A stretch of DNA of 64,000 bases from Phytoseiulus persimilis (GCA_037576195.1 CM075102.1:47860745-47924744); one strand, 5' to 3'; counted from the first letter of the stretch, positions 49,447 through 62,340 are shown. Made by a program: numbers and translations. Notes: generated by a model from the sequence alone, not told the origin.

Positions 49447-51544
49447 TTATTCGAGATTGAAAATTTAGTCCTCTTAAAGTCGTTTTCCAAGATGTCGCCC
49501 CTCTTGATCCGATCCCACCCTCACAGACCCAGTCTTTGTCATGATACAGGGAGACTCAAACAAGCTCCACGCTCAGGAATATTTCCCACTCGCCGTCATG
49601 GATCGAGCCTCGGACACAGATCTCTTGAATGGAATCCTTTGTAGCGAGTCATCTGTGATGGTGACATCGACTCTGACCATGGGGAAGAGATAAATTGGAT
49701 TGAATTCCCCCGTCGTTTCTGTTCGACGAAACTCCCCCCAGAATACACTGGCGTCGCATCCAAAGGGGCGCGACCGATGGAGAGATCACCTGCGAGAATG
49801 TCGGGGATCTTTTTGGGAAGCTCAGGGCGAGGATAGAGAAGAGCGAAGGGTGAGAGGGGAAAGCCGTAAGGGCACCAGAGACTCTTGTGGCCTTGGCTAG
49901 GAAGATTCTTCGAGCAGAGTTCACTCAGCTTTCCTAAAGACCGCGCAGTTCGCTCTCCAGGCGAACTCTTGACGATTTTCAGGTGAGTTTTGCTCTTGAT
50001 GGAGCGAATATTCCGAGAAGCCTTAAGAAATGCCGGCAAACCTTTGCTCCCTGGATTTCCATACAATGCTGAGCACGAGTCGGCTCGAAACCAGATAGGT
50101 ACGAAAGTGAGGTAAGTGTTCTGCTATAGTCGGCCGCGCCTGGGTCTGGACGTCCCTTCTCTGCGAAGTTCATCTGCACCACGGATAAGCTTGCTTGTGT
50201 GGGGCTGGAGAGTTCTCCGGCCGACGCAGTATTCGTAACAGAATCCGAGAACTGCGACAAAGGCATGATAGACTTCTCTCCCTGTAATCATTCTTCGTGA
50301 ATCTCGAAAACTAGCGCGTTCTTTGCCGACCGTGTTAAGTTGGACAATCTGAAAATACGGTGTGCTATGATTTGCTACGACGCGTCGACTAAAGCCTTTC
50401 GATTTCGTGGAAGGCGGAACATTCCCGGCTGGACTCCATGGAGCTAGCAGTTGAGCCGACAGAGCGGATCAAACGAACGATTCATGAGTTCCAGCCCGCG
50501 ATTCTCTTATGTAATCGCTTCAATGAAGCTACGTGGCCTTGTGGATATCAGAGCATTGCTTGAACAAAGGCTTCCTGCCAACTATGATCACGACCGCGGC
50601 AGTGGTACTGTAAACTGCTTCGGAAGCTAGCTAGTCATCGGGTCGAGGCCGTGTAGGTCGATGCTTCTAACGCCTCTTCTTTTCCCGATTGAGTGCAAAT
50701 TTAAGAGCGCGAACTGAGCGACAAAAAATTCCAGCAGTGATGAGTTCTTCGAGACAGGAAAACACGATAGAAGCAGTCCGATCGACGCTTACGGGATCGT
50801 TGAGAAACTGTTATTCCGGTGGGAGAGGCGCGAGGCTTTTTTTTTTCACATGTTTTTGTGATGGGGAAATCGGTGTACTATTCTTCTGAGAGAAGCAGAG
50901 TGTCCAAGCTCAATCCTATGGGGCTTTCGAGCGCATCTATTTGAGGCCCAGACTAACAAGCTGCCAAACGGTGAATGAGTCTCTGAGGCAGGGCCGGCTA
51001 CGACACAGATGAGATCTGCAAGTCTTAACCGGTCAATAAATTTCGATCTGACTCATGCCGTGCTTCGACATTTTGAACACACACGCCAGGCTATCACACA
51101 ACACCTTGACACGGTAAGCCTCTGCCGCGGCTATGGTTTCTGCTGTCTATGGTTGTCTGCTCCGGGCAGCTTTCTTATAACTCTTCTAAAAACTGCAACC
51201 GTATCACATACGCAGGAGGGTTGGGCGTCAGCATCAAGTCCAATGCTTCTCGTGATGGCAAGATGCCACAGGGCACTGCGCACGGGAAAAAGGCAAAGGT
51301 AGTTGCTCTCGAGCAAGTGTCTCGGATGGACTTTTACATAGGCTCTGAACACCCAGCTCGGCACCAGTAGTCGTTCGTGAAGAAGTGAGACTTAATCGAT
51401 GTGAGAAATGTTAACTTCATACGCTTGGCGGGCTTTGATGACATTTTCGTGCGCTGAAAATAATGTGGGAGAGTATAGAGGAGCGCCTCCGAAACCCGCG
51501 AAATACGCGATGTCTGCTTTCAGAGGCTCCCATAGAAAGGCACG
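49447..51544. other. Unassigned; leads up to the 192-residue protein gene
   Basis: Contains an 11-T run near 50837, AATAAA at about 51035 (plus) and a 156-codon minus frame at 49596-50066 with no recognisable domain. Non-coding first exons of the downstream gene may lie here. Confidence 0.3.
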
Positions 51545-52624
51545 ATGTACGGCCGACCACGTTTCTTGCCACGCATCTACCACCGCAACTACCTCATCGG
51601 TAGTTCGCTGTACACAGATGCCATCACCGATTTGAATGTCAGAAGAGGCCGACCAGCGTACTGTTCATCGTCGACGTCCTCGTATGGCTACAGCTACCCA
51701 GACAGGTAATACATAGATGGATTCCGATAGTGTTCCGTAAAACGTCCTGGATGAGTTATAGCTCGCTGAGATATGCCTCGGACTACGATCCGCTCGAATG
51801 AGACTCTAATGCGGCGTCTTGAAGGTTCAACGTTTTCCGCGACGACATGCGTCTCCACGACGAAATTTATTCAAAAACTTCATCCCGGCTCGTCAGAGAC
51901 CGCCTGAAACACAGGGGTGATGTACATGACACGCTCGTGGGATGGTGAGTGATTGCGTATCGAACGATGTCAAATGTTCGTTTCCGTTCGATTCCACTGG
52001 ACATTCACCGAGACCGATCCTGTCTGAGATGCATGCGGAGTCTCGCGCGAACTGGTTGGATGCGAATGCGCGTATCATGTATGACGATTGTTCGTGGCTC
52101 GTTGCACAGAACCCGGGTTCTTGTTCGTAGGCACTCCCCAAACTACATCCCCCTTCACTCCGTTCGCGGATACCACCTGAACGATACTCCTTTCACCCGG
52201 AGGATGTACCCCATCGAGCCGGTGAAGCTGCATTCCCAGCATGCGGCGCACGGGAAATTCATGGAGAACCGAAGGGTAGTATGAGCTAACAAGAAACAAA
52301 CCCGCCCTCAGCACATCGAAACGAATCCAAGCTTTGGGAAGCTGTTCGAAATTTCCTCGGGTCCCCGCCCCACAGATGTTCTGTTTCCGATAAGAGTGGG
52401 GATGTCGCGTCCTCGTTTCTCCCTTTTCCACGTTGGGGAGATTTCCGCTGATCCCGTATTCCGTTTTCCAGCTCCGCTTCATGCACGAGCTCTGGCAGCA
52501 CGAGCGTGACGAGGAGGGCCGTCACCGAATCCGTTCGTTCTACAACAAGAGCGGAGCGCCTCCTCAGATCCCGCACCACCGACTATTCACTCGACCTCCT
52601 GCGGTGTACCAGTTATTCTATTAG
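51545..52624 (+). CDS. Small basic Tyr/Arg/His-rich protein, 192 aa, possibly myofilin
   Basis: Exons 51545-51705, 51825-51944, 52131-52275 and 52472-52624 join in phase through GT-AG sites. An in-frame TAG lies just upstream of the ATG, so this start is the first possible in the exon. The product begins MYGRPRFLPRIYHRNYLIG, then has LNVRRGRPAY, FRDDMRLHDEIYSKTSSRL, VRDRLKHRG, YHLNDTPFTRRMYPIEPV, AAHGKFMENRR, HELWQHERDEEGRHRIRSFY and a Pro-rich end PPAVYQLFY. There is no signal peptide, membrane segment or known catalytic motif. Size, basic charge and the RDDMRLHDEIY / FM-x-x-R patterns recall arthropod myofilin, a thick-filament protein of muscle, but this is from memory of the family and unverified. 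The gene model itself is well supported by four phase-matched exons and a downstream AATAAA. Confidence 0.75.
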
Positions 52625-52860
52625 GTGAATTTAGATCACGCAGTTATGCTCGCTCTCAGAGGATTCGGAGCGAGTATCAACGCTGATATTTTTCATCCGA
52701 AGGTAAAAAGGAAGAGTCGAACGACGAGACTATTCACATAGCTTCGACGCGCCAGATCCCACCGCTGTGATTGTAAGACATCCGAGGCTTCGCTCACGCT
52801 TGAAGCCGTCACCAATGCCTCCTCTCGATCCTGTCCTATCATCGTGAACTCCACGTGTCC

Positions 52861-52866
52861 AATAAA
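52861..52866 (+). promoter_or_regulatory. Polyadenylation signal of the 51.5-52.6 kb gene
   Basis: AATAAA 237 nt after the TAG stop on the same strand; no other gene end is nearby. Confidence 0.5.
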
Positions 52867-54312
52867 AAGTCGGGGGCGTGATTGGTCGAATCCTTCGAAA
52901 TCATTCAGATCGATCGAGAAAATAGAGTGAGATATCGTGTCACACGATCAGTCGGTCAGAGAGCAGGTGGAGCGCTTAGCCTTCTGGTTCCAAAACGAAG
53001 ACTGTGCCGTTATCCGATTCTTTCCTAGCCTGCCCACCCCGGCTCGCTGATCCCGAACGCCCATTTGCTCCCAGGTCCGCCATGGAGCGTTGCCAGCTCC
53101 ACTATTTCTCCCCGACTCATTCCTCGGACTCCACTTTCTCCGGAGTCGCTCGGAACCCTGCCGAATGAAGCACGCCGTGGGCGGATCATCGTTCAACCTC
53201 GATCTCTGATTCGATCTCGACCGGTCAAACCTGTTTTTGGAGTAAATGGTCCTGATCTCAAAACCCCGTTTCCGCATATAAATCCCCTGGCGGCTGAACT
53301 TGGATGAACTGAGCGACGAAGTTCCATTCCCATGTGAAGGGTCAGACTTGCGGCTCTGCCTGACCTGCGCGTGCACGGAAACACTCTGATCGTGGAAGCT
53401 GAGCTTTGATCCAAACCAGGGCGGATTCATCTGTCCATTCAGTGACGTGTTTTCGGTGTACCTGCTCCTCGAACCCGCAGACGTGCCGGTCGAGAATCAC
53501 GCTCAGTCGAGCGACACTTGTGAGGTCATTGGTCCGTGGACAGGGGCCCCTGTCTGCTTTCAGCTATGAACGGAAGTGCTATACTTCGGGTCGATGAGGA
53601 GCGGACCGTGCGTGGCTCGATGTTAGGTTCCATCCGAGGAAAAGCTAACATTTGTCGGCTCCCCGCGTAGTGAGAGCGCTCCGTTCCCGACAGGATTCGC
53701 GAGTTTGCCTCGGGTTTTCGACCAGAAAATCACTTGAGGTTAGAACTGGAACCAACCGATTCATCCGATACGAAGACAGTCTCCGGTTCCCTCGTTCTTC
53801 CAGATTTTATTTGTCACCGCTAGGTTGGGCGCACCAGCGAACTGGGAGCTCAAGATCCATTCACATAAATAGTCTCTATATTTGTTTACAAACTCTGGTG
53901 GAATTATTTGATCTTACCATCAGCGATCATCTGTACAACAGTGCAGCCGACAACATCCGAATCGGAATCTACATTTTTTCAAGTTTGCCGCCATTCCTTC
54001 ATGACCTGCTCAGTGCCCTTGATAGTTACAAGCATGTTCTCTCCTCGTCTCGTTTAAGCGAACGGAATCCGAACGGAACCGATGAGCGCATTTTGTGACC
54101 GACCTGATTCGGGAAAAGTTCCGATTCCCGATGCTTCGCGTCACCTCGGAGAACAAGCAACAAAACGTTTCGAAGGGGGCGCAGAGGTCTCACATTGAAG
54201 CAGCATCGGCTCTTCGCTCTCGATCTCCCGAGCCGGATCGAGCGTCTCCGGCTCGCATCCGTGGCTCCACATCGAAATAAGACACATGGCTGTGCTAGAA
54301 ACCTCTGGAACT
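52867..54312. other. Convergent intergenic region
   Basis: Lies between the 3' ends of the 51.5-52.6 kb gene (+) and the LRR gene (-). Open frames (160 codons minus at 52948-53430, 148 plus at 53652-54098) have no domain support. The minus-strand AATAAA at 53806 may serve the LRR gene. Confidence 0.35.
53806..53811 (-). promoter_or_regulatory. Possible polyadenylation signal for the LRR gene
   Basis: AATAAA on the minus strand, about 500 nt after the LRR stop codon. It is the first such hexamer I found downstream; use is not shown. Confidence 0.3.
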
Positions 54313-56972
54313 CTAACAATCGACGGTCGTTCGCATGTAGAGGACGTTTTCGCCACCGGCGTAGGTCGTCGGGGTCGGCTTGCCGCCGAGCTTCCTGTAG
54401 ATGAACCCTCGCCGCCTTATCGAGAGCACGAGAATCACGCTCAAGGCAATGGTCACGCTGAGCATCACGATCACGGAGAGATGCAGCAACGAGAACTTGC
54501 GCGGCTCCGAGTCCACCGGGGATCGATGGTAGTACTGGGACGAGTCCTCCTCGTCTTTCATGGGGTCGAAGTTATCACAGATCATTTTTTTGGGTTGTAT
54601 TCGCCCGATCACCTGGTTGGCGAGAGCTTCCGGGCTGTGACACCTGGAAACCATCGCAAACGGTGAGATACAGTTCCTGCGTCTCGGGCCGTGAGACCCC
54701 GAGATCTGATTTCAGGAAGCTCACTCACTTGATGCCGTTGTTCGGGTCATGCTTCCGGATCACATCAATTATCCAACTCAGGTTGCAGTTACAGTGGAAA
54801 GGGTTGCCGGAGAGGTCAATGTCTTCCAGGTCATCCCAGTTGAGCAGGTTTTGACTCAAAGTCGACACACTGGTGTCATGAAGTACGAAATGTTTCAGTT
54901 GTGGATAGCGAGGGCGTTCTTTCTGGATGTCGAGGCTGCGGAAATCAGGATAAATTGATCGCGATGTTGGAAAATTCACTCGGCTGAAGAATCGGTCATT
55001 CGGTTGATTCACGCCAAAAGCTGGAGCGAGCAGCTGTGGCGCAAAACAGTTTCCGGCGCAGAACACTGCGTTCGAACTCACTTGAACGCGTGCGGATCGA
55101 TATAAATCAGGTTCGTGCAATGTTGAATCTTCAGATTCCTTAGGAGAGGCAAGTTCGTAAAGCCGTAGATGTCAATCATTTGCAAGTTGTACATGCTGTC
55201 CAGGACTAGTTGCTGAAGCTCCGGAAGTTCTGCGGAAAGTTGTCAGAGAATGAGATCACCTATTTTATATGAATTGAATCCTTGATGCTCGTCTCCGTGT
55301 CTGATAAGCGCCGCGTTACAGATGGTTCCCCTCAAAGCCCCCTTCTGAAACTTTCCTCAGCTGTCTCGACGCTATTGAATGGACGAGGCGTCGACAAACT
55401 TTTTCCGCCGGCATTGCAGCCCCAACCGCCTCGAAGCCGTCTCGCGACCCGAGTGGCGGTTCAGCTTCCGGACGGCTCGTGGTCTCGACTCTCAAACTGC
55501 TCGTACGAGTAGCCAGCCATCCACAACCTGACAATTGCTGGGAGTTGACGCTGGGAATTCGCACACAGACCCGCAACTATCACATCAACCGCGGCGAGTA
55601 TGTCGAGGAAAAGTTAACTGAACCACCCGAAGAGATGCCCGAGTAGCTTTTCCCAGCTCGGGCCAGGGCCTTACCCCTGGTCGGGACCAGGAACCGAGAA
55701 ATGAGCCTCGGGAACTGAGACTGTGTTCGTCGACCCCGGGGAGACATTCGATATTCAAGAAGGAACTCACTCGGGAACGCCATCGCGGAGATTATGTGGA
55801 TCGGGTTCCCGCTCAAATACAGGACTTCTAGCAAGGGAAGGTTAGCCAATGCTTTCTTCGGCACATCTTGCAAGAAGTTGTCCTCTAAGTGGAGCACGCG
55901 GATGTTGCGGGTGAAGTGAAAAAGATCATCCTCGAGCTCAGCGGCACCGATTTTGTTCTGAAAAACATAGGCGGGACATTTACTTTTCGGTCCTCAAACA
56001 AGGTCTTTCTCTAGTCGCGCCATGAGCTTCTCCAGAATTGACAGAAGGGAAGAAATCATACCATGAACAAGTGGGTGAGCTTCGAATTGTTCTTGAAGAT
56101 CTGTCCGTGAAGATGCTCCAGAGCGTTGGCGTCGAGGACCAGGAACTGCAGATTCACGAGTTTCTCAAAGTATGTCGGGTGTATTCTCTTGAACCTGTTC
56201 TGTGAGATGTCGAGTTTCTGTAGTTTCCCGAGACCCGCGAAGCTGTTGTCTTCCAGTGTGGCCAGACTGTTGTGGGCGAGACACAGCCTGCAAAGAGCAG
56301 ATTAAGTTTACTTCCACCGGGTCGAGCGCCACGATGGGATGATGGGAGCGAATGATCTCGTAGAAATCAATCCAACGCTGCTCACGTCGTCAAATTCGCG
56401 AACGGCAGGAAGCTGTTCTCAGCGATATATCCAATCTGGTTGTAGGTGAGGTCGATTTCTGTTACATCAACACCGGTTTCGAAGCTGTATGTGTGGAGCT
56501 GGGTGAGCTCGTTGTTAGACAGGACGAGCTTGTTGTACTCGGCGGGGATGAGAACGTTCGCCAAATCTTTCAGCTTCGGCTTGCCTACAACGAAGAACAA
56601 AATCGTCAGAATTCCACTCGGGGAGGGATATCGCTCGTGACAGAAACCCAGTCTCCAGGGAGAGTAATATGCCCCATGGAAAATCGTCCCCGAGTCCCCG
56701 GAACTGAGAGTTTTCCAAACAGCAGCGACCGAGTTGCAGCACGTAGACTTTGGGTGAGGGTCTCGTTGCGTTTGATAATCACGAACGACCACTTCACCTG
56801 TACAGATGATTTCGCGATGGAGACACGTGCATCGCGAGCAGATCATGCTCGACGTGAGCTCAGTCGATCTGTTGGTCGACGAAGCGATGGGACTCACAGA
56901 GCTCGAGACGGTACCTGAGCTCGCGGGACTGCCGAGCCCCAAGCAGAAAGATATCAATAGCACGCGGAACAT
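54313..56972 (-). CDS. Leucine-rich-repeat type I transmembrane protein, 490 aa, complete
   Basis: Predicted cell-surface receptor or adhesion protein; partner unknown. Exons in transcript order: 56798-56972, 56386-56584, 56062-56287, 55771-55957, 55082-55229, 54729-54935, 54313-54643; all phases fit. Order of parts: signal peptide starting MFRVLLISFCLGLG; a Ser/Thr-rich stretch; an N-terminal cysteine cap (CSRCTC...IIC); about 11 LRRs such as LVLSNNELTQL, EIDLTYNQIGYI, KLDISQNRFKRI and VLYLSGNPIHII; a C-terminal cap starting NPFHCNCNLSWI and closing with two later cysteines; an acidic juxtamembrane stretch; one hydrophobic helix (about residues 431-456, SVIVMLSVTIALSVILVLS); and a basic tail of about 34 residues ending TTVDC. 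The short tail carries no TIR or kinase domain, which argues against Toll. It resembles arthropod LRR adhesion proteins in layout, but I cannot assign a named orthologue. The 213-nt first intron is in frame and lacks stops. Confidence 0.93.
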
Positions 56973-58784
56973 CGTTCTGAAACAAAGTAGAATACATCTT
57001 TTAGTGTATAGACAACGTCAAGACTAAACGCAGCTTGTTGTGCGAAAGACCAAGGTCGGACTTGTACACAAATCTTCGAAACGATCGTTACTAGAACGGC
57101 ACCGCGTACGAGGGTCGTCGTTCCAAGACAACGATTGTAGCTCATGCACCAGAGTACATCGGAATAAGGCCGGAAACACTCGGGATCCACTCAGGGAAAT
57201 ATACTCATTTGTGTTGTCACGCAGATAATTACTTGCTGCACAGTGGGTGAAAAGCCTTCGGACAGGCCCTTTGGGGTTTATTTCTGTCAGCGGCTCTTTT
57301 GGAAACGTGACCTTGACTTCATATGATTTTCGCTCCGGCCGGCTCTTCAGAATGGGAGCCAACCACTCATTAGACCGTGAAGTATCACGTTCATGGTACT
57401 GTGGCTTTCTGTGTTGGATTTTTGTGACCGATTGCATGCAACGCTCAAACCGAACACACGAGGCTCCGTGCGCAGCGCGTACGAGAGCCAGCGAGTCTCG
57501 CGCACGTCGAACCAGCATCATCAGACGCGCGAGTCTCTTCTAGGGAAGAAAGTCGAGACGAAAAATCTGTTTCAGAATTTCGTCGTCGAGTGTCGCGGCA
57601 GGGGTGTCCGAATTCCACCCTTGGATTCAGAATTTGAAACTCCGTGTGTATAGAGTGATCTCACTGAGTCGTGTGTGAAGAGTCTGGACCCATGGCAAGA
57701 GGGACTATAAACCGTCACGTGGAGGGGCCACACCCCCAACGTTCAAGCGCTGATACCGAATCATATCGATATCAAGTTGCGTGCTCCGATCGAGCACGTG
57801 AGTGCATCGTGCGAAAGAACAGTCCGCGATTCCGTTCCCGCGGATGAAAGTGGCGCGAATCACATGCATGGCAACCACGCCCCTTCTGGCAGGCTAGAAA
57901 CACCGCCTGCCGGAGTTCCGGAGCGGCGTTCCTCCGGACCGGCTTTCTGCTCTCGGCCCTTCGTACGCGCATTCGGACGCTCCCTCCACTCTTTGCGACA
58001 CCGAGATCCATTCGAGCTCCCGAGATCGATCGACAGGCCGTATCGCTGTCCGCCTCGCAATCACAAAGCGAACCAAGAATTGCCCTGAGTGAACACAGCT
58101 CTCAGACAAGATAGTAGTCAAACGATCCCCTCGCGCTGCAGAGTTTGCCCGGTTCGCTCAAGGTGATCTCCCCATTGCCTCTTTTGACTTCATCGTTGAG
58201 CTGAAAGCACTTCAACTATCCGCGAGACCCTTTGCAGATAAACCGGTGACAAGGAGCGGTTCTCTCCGAAACTAACCGGAACCGAATCGAAAGTCTCACT
58301 CGAGGTCTAATCACAGACGGAACGCTGAAGCACACACATCAAACACGGATTGACTGGCGGTTTTGCACTCAAAGCATGTTGTCCGAATGAGAATTGAGCG
58401 AAGACAGGCAACCGCCCGGGCACTGTGTTTCTGCCGGAGCGCTGGCTCGTTCGTCGGTCGGTCCGAGTGAGCGAGTGTTGCGCCGGGCTCTTCGCTTCAG
58501 TTCGCAGCGACTGTGTCCGCCCAGTCAACGCTCTTCGCACAGCGACTTCGCAGACAGCATCCGACGTCTATGCGCGTCCTTGGCGGAAGGAGCGGAGAGG
58601 GAAAACGAGGAGCCGGCAAGGAAATATCTGAGCGGACAGCGATTCGTAAGTCGAAACTACTTTGACTGGAGAACGAGCGCGACGGTACTCTGGAAGGCGC
58701 TGTTCCCAATTGGCTGGCAGGTTGTTTGCTCCGATGGAAAACTGTTCTCAGCAGTTCTCCGCCCAACATCCCATCTTTCCGCAG
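56973..58784. other. Upstream of the LRR gene; unassigned
   Basis: Should hold the LRR promoter and any non-coding exon (minus) and perhaps earlier exons of the FN3-like gene (plus). A 165-codon minus frame at 57024-57521 has no signal peptide or domain. Confidence 0.3.
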
Positions 58785-59002
58785 TCATACTTTCGTCGCT
58801 ACGGGGACACCATCGTCAGAAACCATCTTGGTGAACTGGAGAAGTATTGGCGATACTTCGGGTCGGGTTCGATCGCCAACGACCGGAATAGTCATCTCGT
58901 ACCGCTCGGAAGGAATTCATGCGTGAACTCTGAGCGAGATACCGAACGTTACCTTGATCTTGCAGAATGGCGTAGACGGATACTCAGTTCTATTGTCGTC
59001 AA
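58785..59002 (+). CDS. Candidate fibronectin type III-like exons, partial
   Basis: Exon 58785-58866 (acceptor TTTCCGCAG) reads HTFVATGTPSSETILVNWRS, matching the B-C strands of an FN3 domain around its core Trp. Exon 58966 to about 59002 (acceptor GATCTTGCAG) continues in phase with NGVDGYSVLLSSS, matching the next FN3 strand (N-G-x-x-x-GY-x-V). A further similar fragment, RNTVFLSWVSP, is open near 59190-59230. FN3 domains occur in cell-adhesion receptors. Start, end and number of domains are unknown, and no signal peptide was found upstream. Confidence 0.4.
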
Positions 59003-62000
59003 GTCAGCGCTGCAGTGGCTCCCGATAAGTTGCGAATGCCGAGGAGCGGCTAAGTTCCAGCGGTCACAATGAGTCAGCTTGGTGAGGAGCCAAGTACCCA
59101 CTCATGACTAACGAAATGGAGTCATTTGCGGCTCGCATTCCACTCAGACACCATCGCACTCTTGACGGAGCATCAGCGCCCAACTGGAAGGAACACGGTC
59201 TTCCTCTCCTGGGTTTCGCCCAGAAACGAGTCTGACAATATTTGGCTAGTGAGCTGCTCTCTTCGGCTGATTGACAGCCGAGCTGCGACGCATTGCTTCT
59301 CACACACCGCTGCATGGAACGCTGATTTCTTGTTCCTATTCACTGATCTCGTTGAACGTTCGTCGATCGTGATTTGTTCAACGACGCCAGGAACGATGTG
59401 CATACGAATCCGCGATCCGCCCAACCTCCAGGACCACCGGAATCAGGCAACGCGCAACTCCGGGATGAGAATGCGAGATCTTGCTCCAGAGGCGAATCCA
59501 ATCCACGGGGGTGGGATTGCCCAGATCGTGTGAGCTCGAGAAGCCGCCCATCCGACGACGACGACTCCCTGCGGAGTCCGCGTTCCATAATCATGGCTGG
59601 TGTGGGGTACCCGGCAGTGATTCAGGTGGAATATTCGGAAAAAGAATCGAAGAACAATGAGGGCGTTCCGAAATGTGATTGAGAACTCGGTGAAAATCGA
59701 ATTCACGATCCCAACGGGACGTGAGCTCGAAGTGAGCCGAGCTGTAGGAAATCAGGGCTTTCGACGAATCGTGATTCACAACGGGATTCACGACCGGAAC
59801 ATTCTCGGGCTCGACTCGGTCTCAATCGTGTATGAGACCATTGCGGGATGGCTAAACGGCTGGTGCGGATCAATCGTCGCATAGGTCTAAAAAACGATGC
59901 CGCTGCCGACGCGCAATAGCTGAGGCGGTTGGTGACGATGTCACCAACGCCTTTTTGTCAAACTCGGCTGGAACAACAAGCACTGCGAGTACCCTGTTGA
60001 CAGTAGTTGGCCCACAGACGAGTTGCCGTTGGACTTTATAGCAGGCTCTGACGCTATCAACGGCGCGGGAAGAGCTCATTTGGCCAAAATCCTCGCACGG
60101 CGTTCATGTCAGACCATGTTTTCAGGTATTCCTTGCCCGATGATTGATGCCGGATTGCGCATGCGCAGAATGGTCGATGGGCCCGTATTCTTCCCGAAAT
60201 GCATGATGAAAACTGTTCGGTAGCAGACAGAGAACCCCCGTCGCTGCATATGTTCGCAATCAACACGTGGCCGCGATCGGACCCAACGAGCAGCTTAAAA
60301 TCTGGGAAGGGTGGTCCGAAAAAAACACGAAAGAGGGCGCTGAACGGAGCGAACTCATCTCAGTTGAGTAATAATCACGTGAAATCCACAAGACTCACTA
60401 GCACGCTCATTCGGACGGCTGTCGGTTTAACGAGTGAGTATCACACGATGAGCGCCGCCGAGCAAGACCGCCACTCGAGCAAACAACGTCATTTTCAAAC
60501 ACCGCTCCCACGCGTTCAATTCGGCTGTGTTCAGCATACCCACTTAGCGAACATCCAGAAGAGCCCGCCCGCCGCGCTGGATTGTTCCGGAAAGCCAATT
60601 CTGGAAACTAATTCCGCCCTCTGATTAGCTCCAGCAACGCACTCCGTGATCCGAGACGAGAAAGCGTCTCGGTTTCCGCCTGTGGTTGCAAGAAGCTCCT
60701 CTGACGACAAATCGGTGCAGCTCATGATCAGTCTCGTGCGGGGGAGGTGTTGTGGTCACCGGTTTTCCGCACAGATCGCCCATATTGTAGCAAGAGGTTG
60801 CTCAGAGGAAAGTGGTACGAGGACACATCGCGTGAGCCCTGTACGACACACAATTTAGGCTAGACTGAGCTCATCGGAGCTATTAGCCTCGTTGGGGAGC
60901 TTCCCGAGAATTATGACTCCACAAAGTATCACGTGGCGCGGCGATCCGGTCCGAACTCGATGAACCCCAGCCGCGGGAACTTGGAACTTACTTGCGTGAT
61001 TTAGCGCACAAATCAATATTCCGTCTCTGTGACCGTGCGAGAGTAGCTAAATGCCAACGTGAGGAGCAATTCCTCCGCGGCTATCGTTTTACAGCTCGAC
61101 CAAAGAACAAACTCTCGCCTCTAAAAGCTGTTTGCCAGTAAGGTGACTTGCCACAAGGAGATGTAGGCCTTAAGATTCGCTCCATGGAGCCGCCTCTCTT
61201 CAAGCTCCCCAGCTTTAGAGCGGCTTGCAGCCGGACAACGGCGATCGACAGGTAGACCGAGTCTCGAACGCCTCAATGGGAACTCGTTCGCTTCCGCATC
61301 CAATCGAATCTACAGAGGAGCAGCGGACCGAGACAGAACCGCGGTGTAGCTCAAAATAATCACTCAGCTATGGCGGAGCTCGAGGGAGCTGAAAAACTTC
61401 ACCGGAAGACTTCACTCGGAATCTTTGCTGACACCAGCAAATATTTTCGTTGGCTACGCCACTGGATTTTTTCCCAAAACATGGAGTGCTGAGATCCGGG
61501 CGCGGTCATGTGAGCGAGCGGCTCCATAGCCATTCGGCGAGGGAGCCACGAACTGGCTCCCACCGAGAACGCGTCGGAGAAATCCATAACAAGAGAGAAC
61601 ATCTGAACGATCGGAATCATACGTGTTTAGCGGGAACTCGATTACGCGAAGAACTTCAACTCACCCTGATAACAGACAGTTATGACTGCCGTTCCACTGT
61701 GTCTATTCGACGAATCGGAGGCCGGGCGTTTCCATGACAGCGAGTGAGGCTTGGTTACTCGGACTTGGACGAACTACAGTAGGATCGCCATCCGAACTGG
61801 ACTATGGACAGCAGCGGCAACAGCCAAAGCAGAGTTACGGAGGAGGGCAAAGCAGCCAAACTGAACAGAAGTGAGCCCAGCGGAGCTGAGTCGAGTTGAG
61901 GAATGGTCTCTGTACTATCACAGATTTAGCCAACAGACCGCTCGAACGCGTGTCGTGTCCGTCCTATCACACCCACTGCGGGAGAGCAAGCCGTTCCGTT

Positions 62001-62340
62001 CATTTTGTTTGCTGACGTAGCCTGATTTCCTCGAGAGCAGGAACAAAGGCTCCGGCAATAAGTAACCATCAACGCGACAGCTTTCGATCTTTCAGAGCCT
62101 GCGGCATTCCTTCGACTCGATTGCTTTGTTTGGGAGCAGGCTCGAGAGACAAATCTTTCGTTCATAACCATTATATCACTCGGGGCGAAATTCTAGCGCA
62201 GGCAAGCGAGGATTCCTCGTGCGTCCCGGGGAAAATAACGGTTCAAACTTAATTTTCCATCATTCTTCGCACATATAGTCGATATCAGTCAGAAAATCAG
62301 AACAAGCTTAATTTACAAGCGAAAACGTCATTCCGTGAGC
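59003..62340. other. Unassigned; possible remainder of the FN3-like gene
   Basis: Plus-strand frames at 59374-59682, 59657-59884 and 60199-60624 are open but unlinked. The hairpin with T run is at 59924-59956. Nothing is recognised between 60.7 kb and the end of bystin. Confidence 0.3.
59924..59956 (+). other. Stable hairpin followed by a T run
   Basis: Arms GGCGGTTGGTGAC (59924-59936) and GTCACCAACGCC (59940-59951) pair over 12 bp with one bulged G and a 3-nt loop, followed directly by TTTTT (59952-59956). In bacteria this would look like an intrinsic terminator. In this eukaryotic context a T run can end RNA polymerase III transcripts, but no A/B box was recognised. Confidence 0.6.

Noticed and set aside
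57024..57521. 165-codon minus-strand frame upstream of the LRR gene
   Set aside because: No signal peptide or domain, and the LRR gene has its own complete signal peptide exon.
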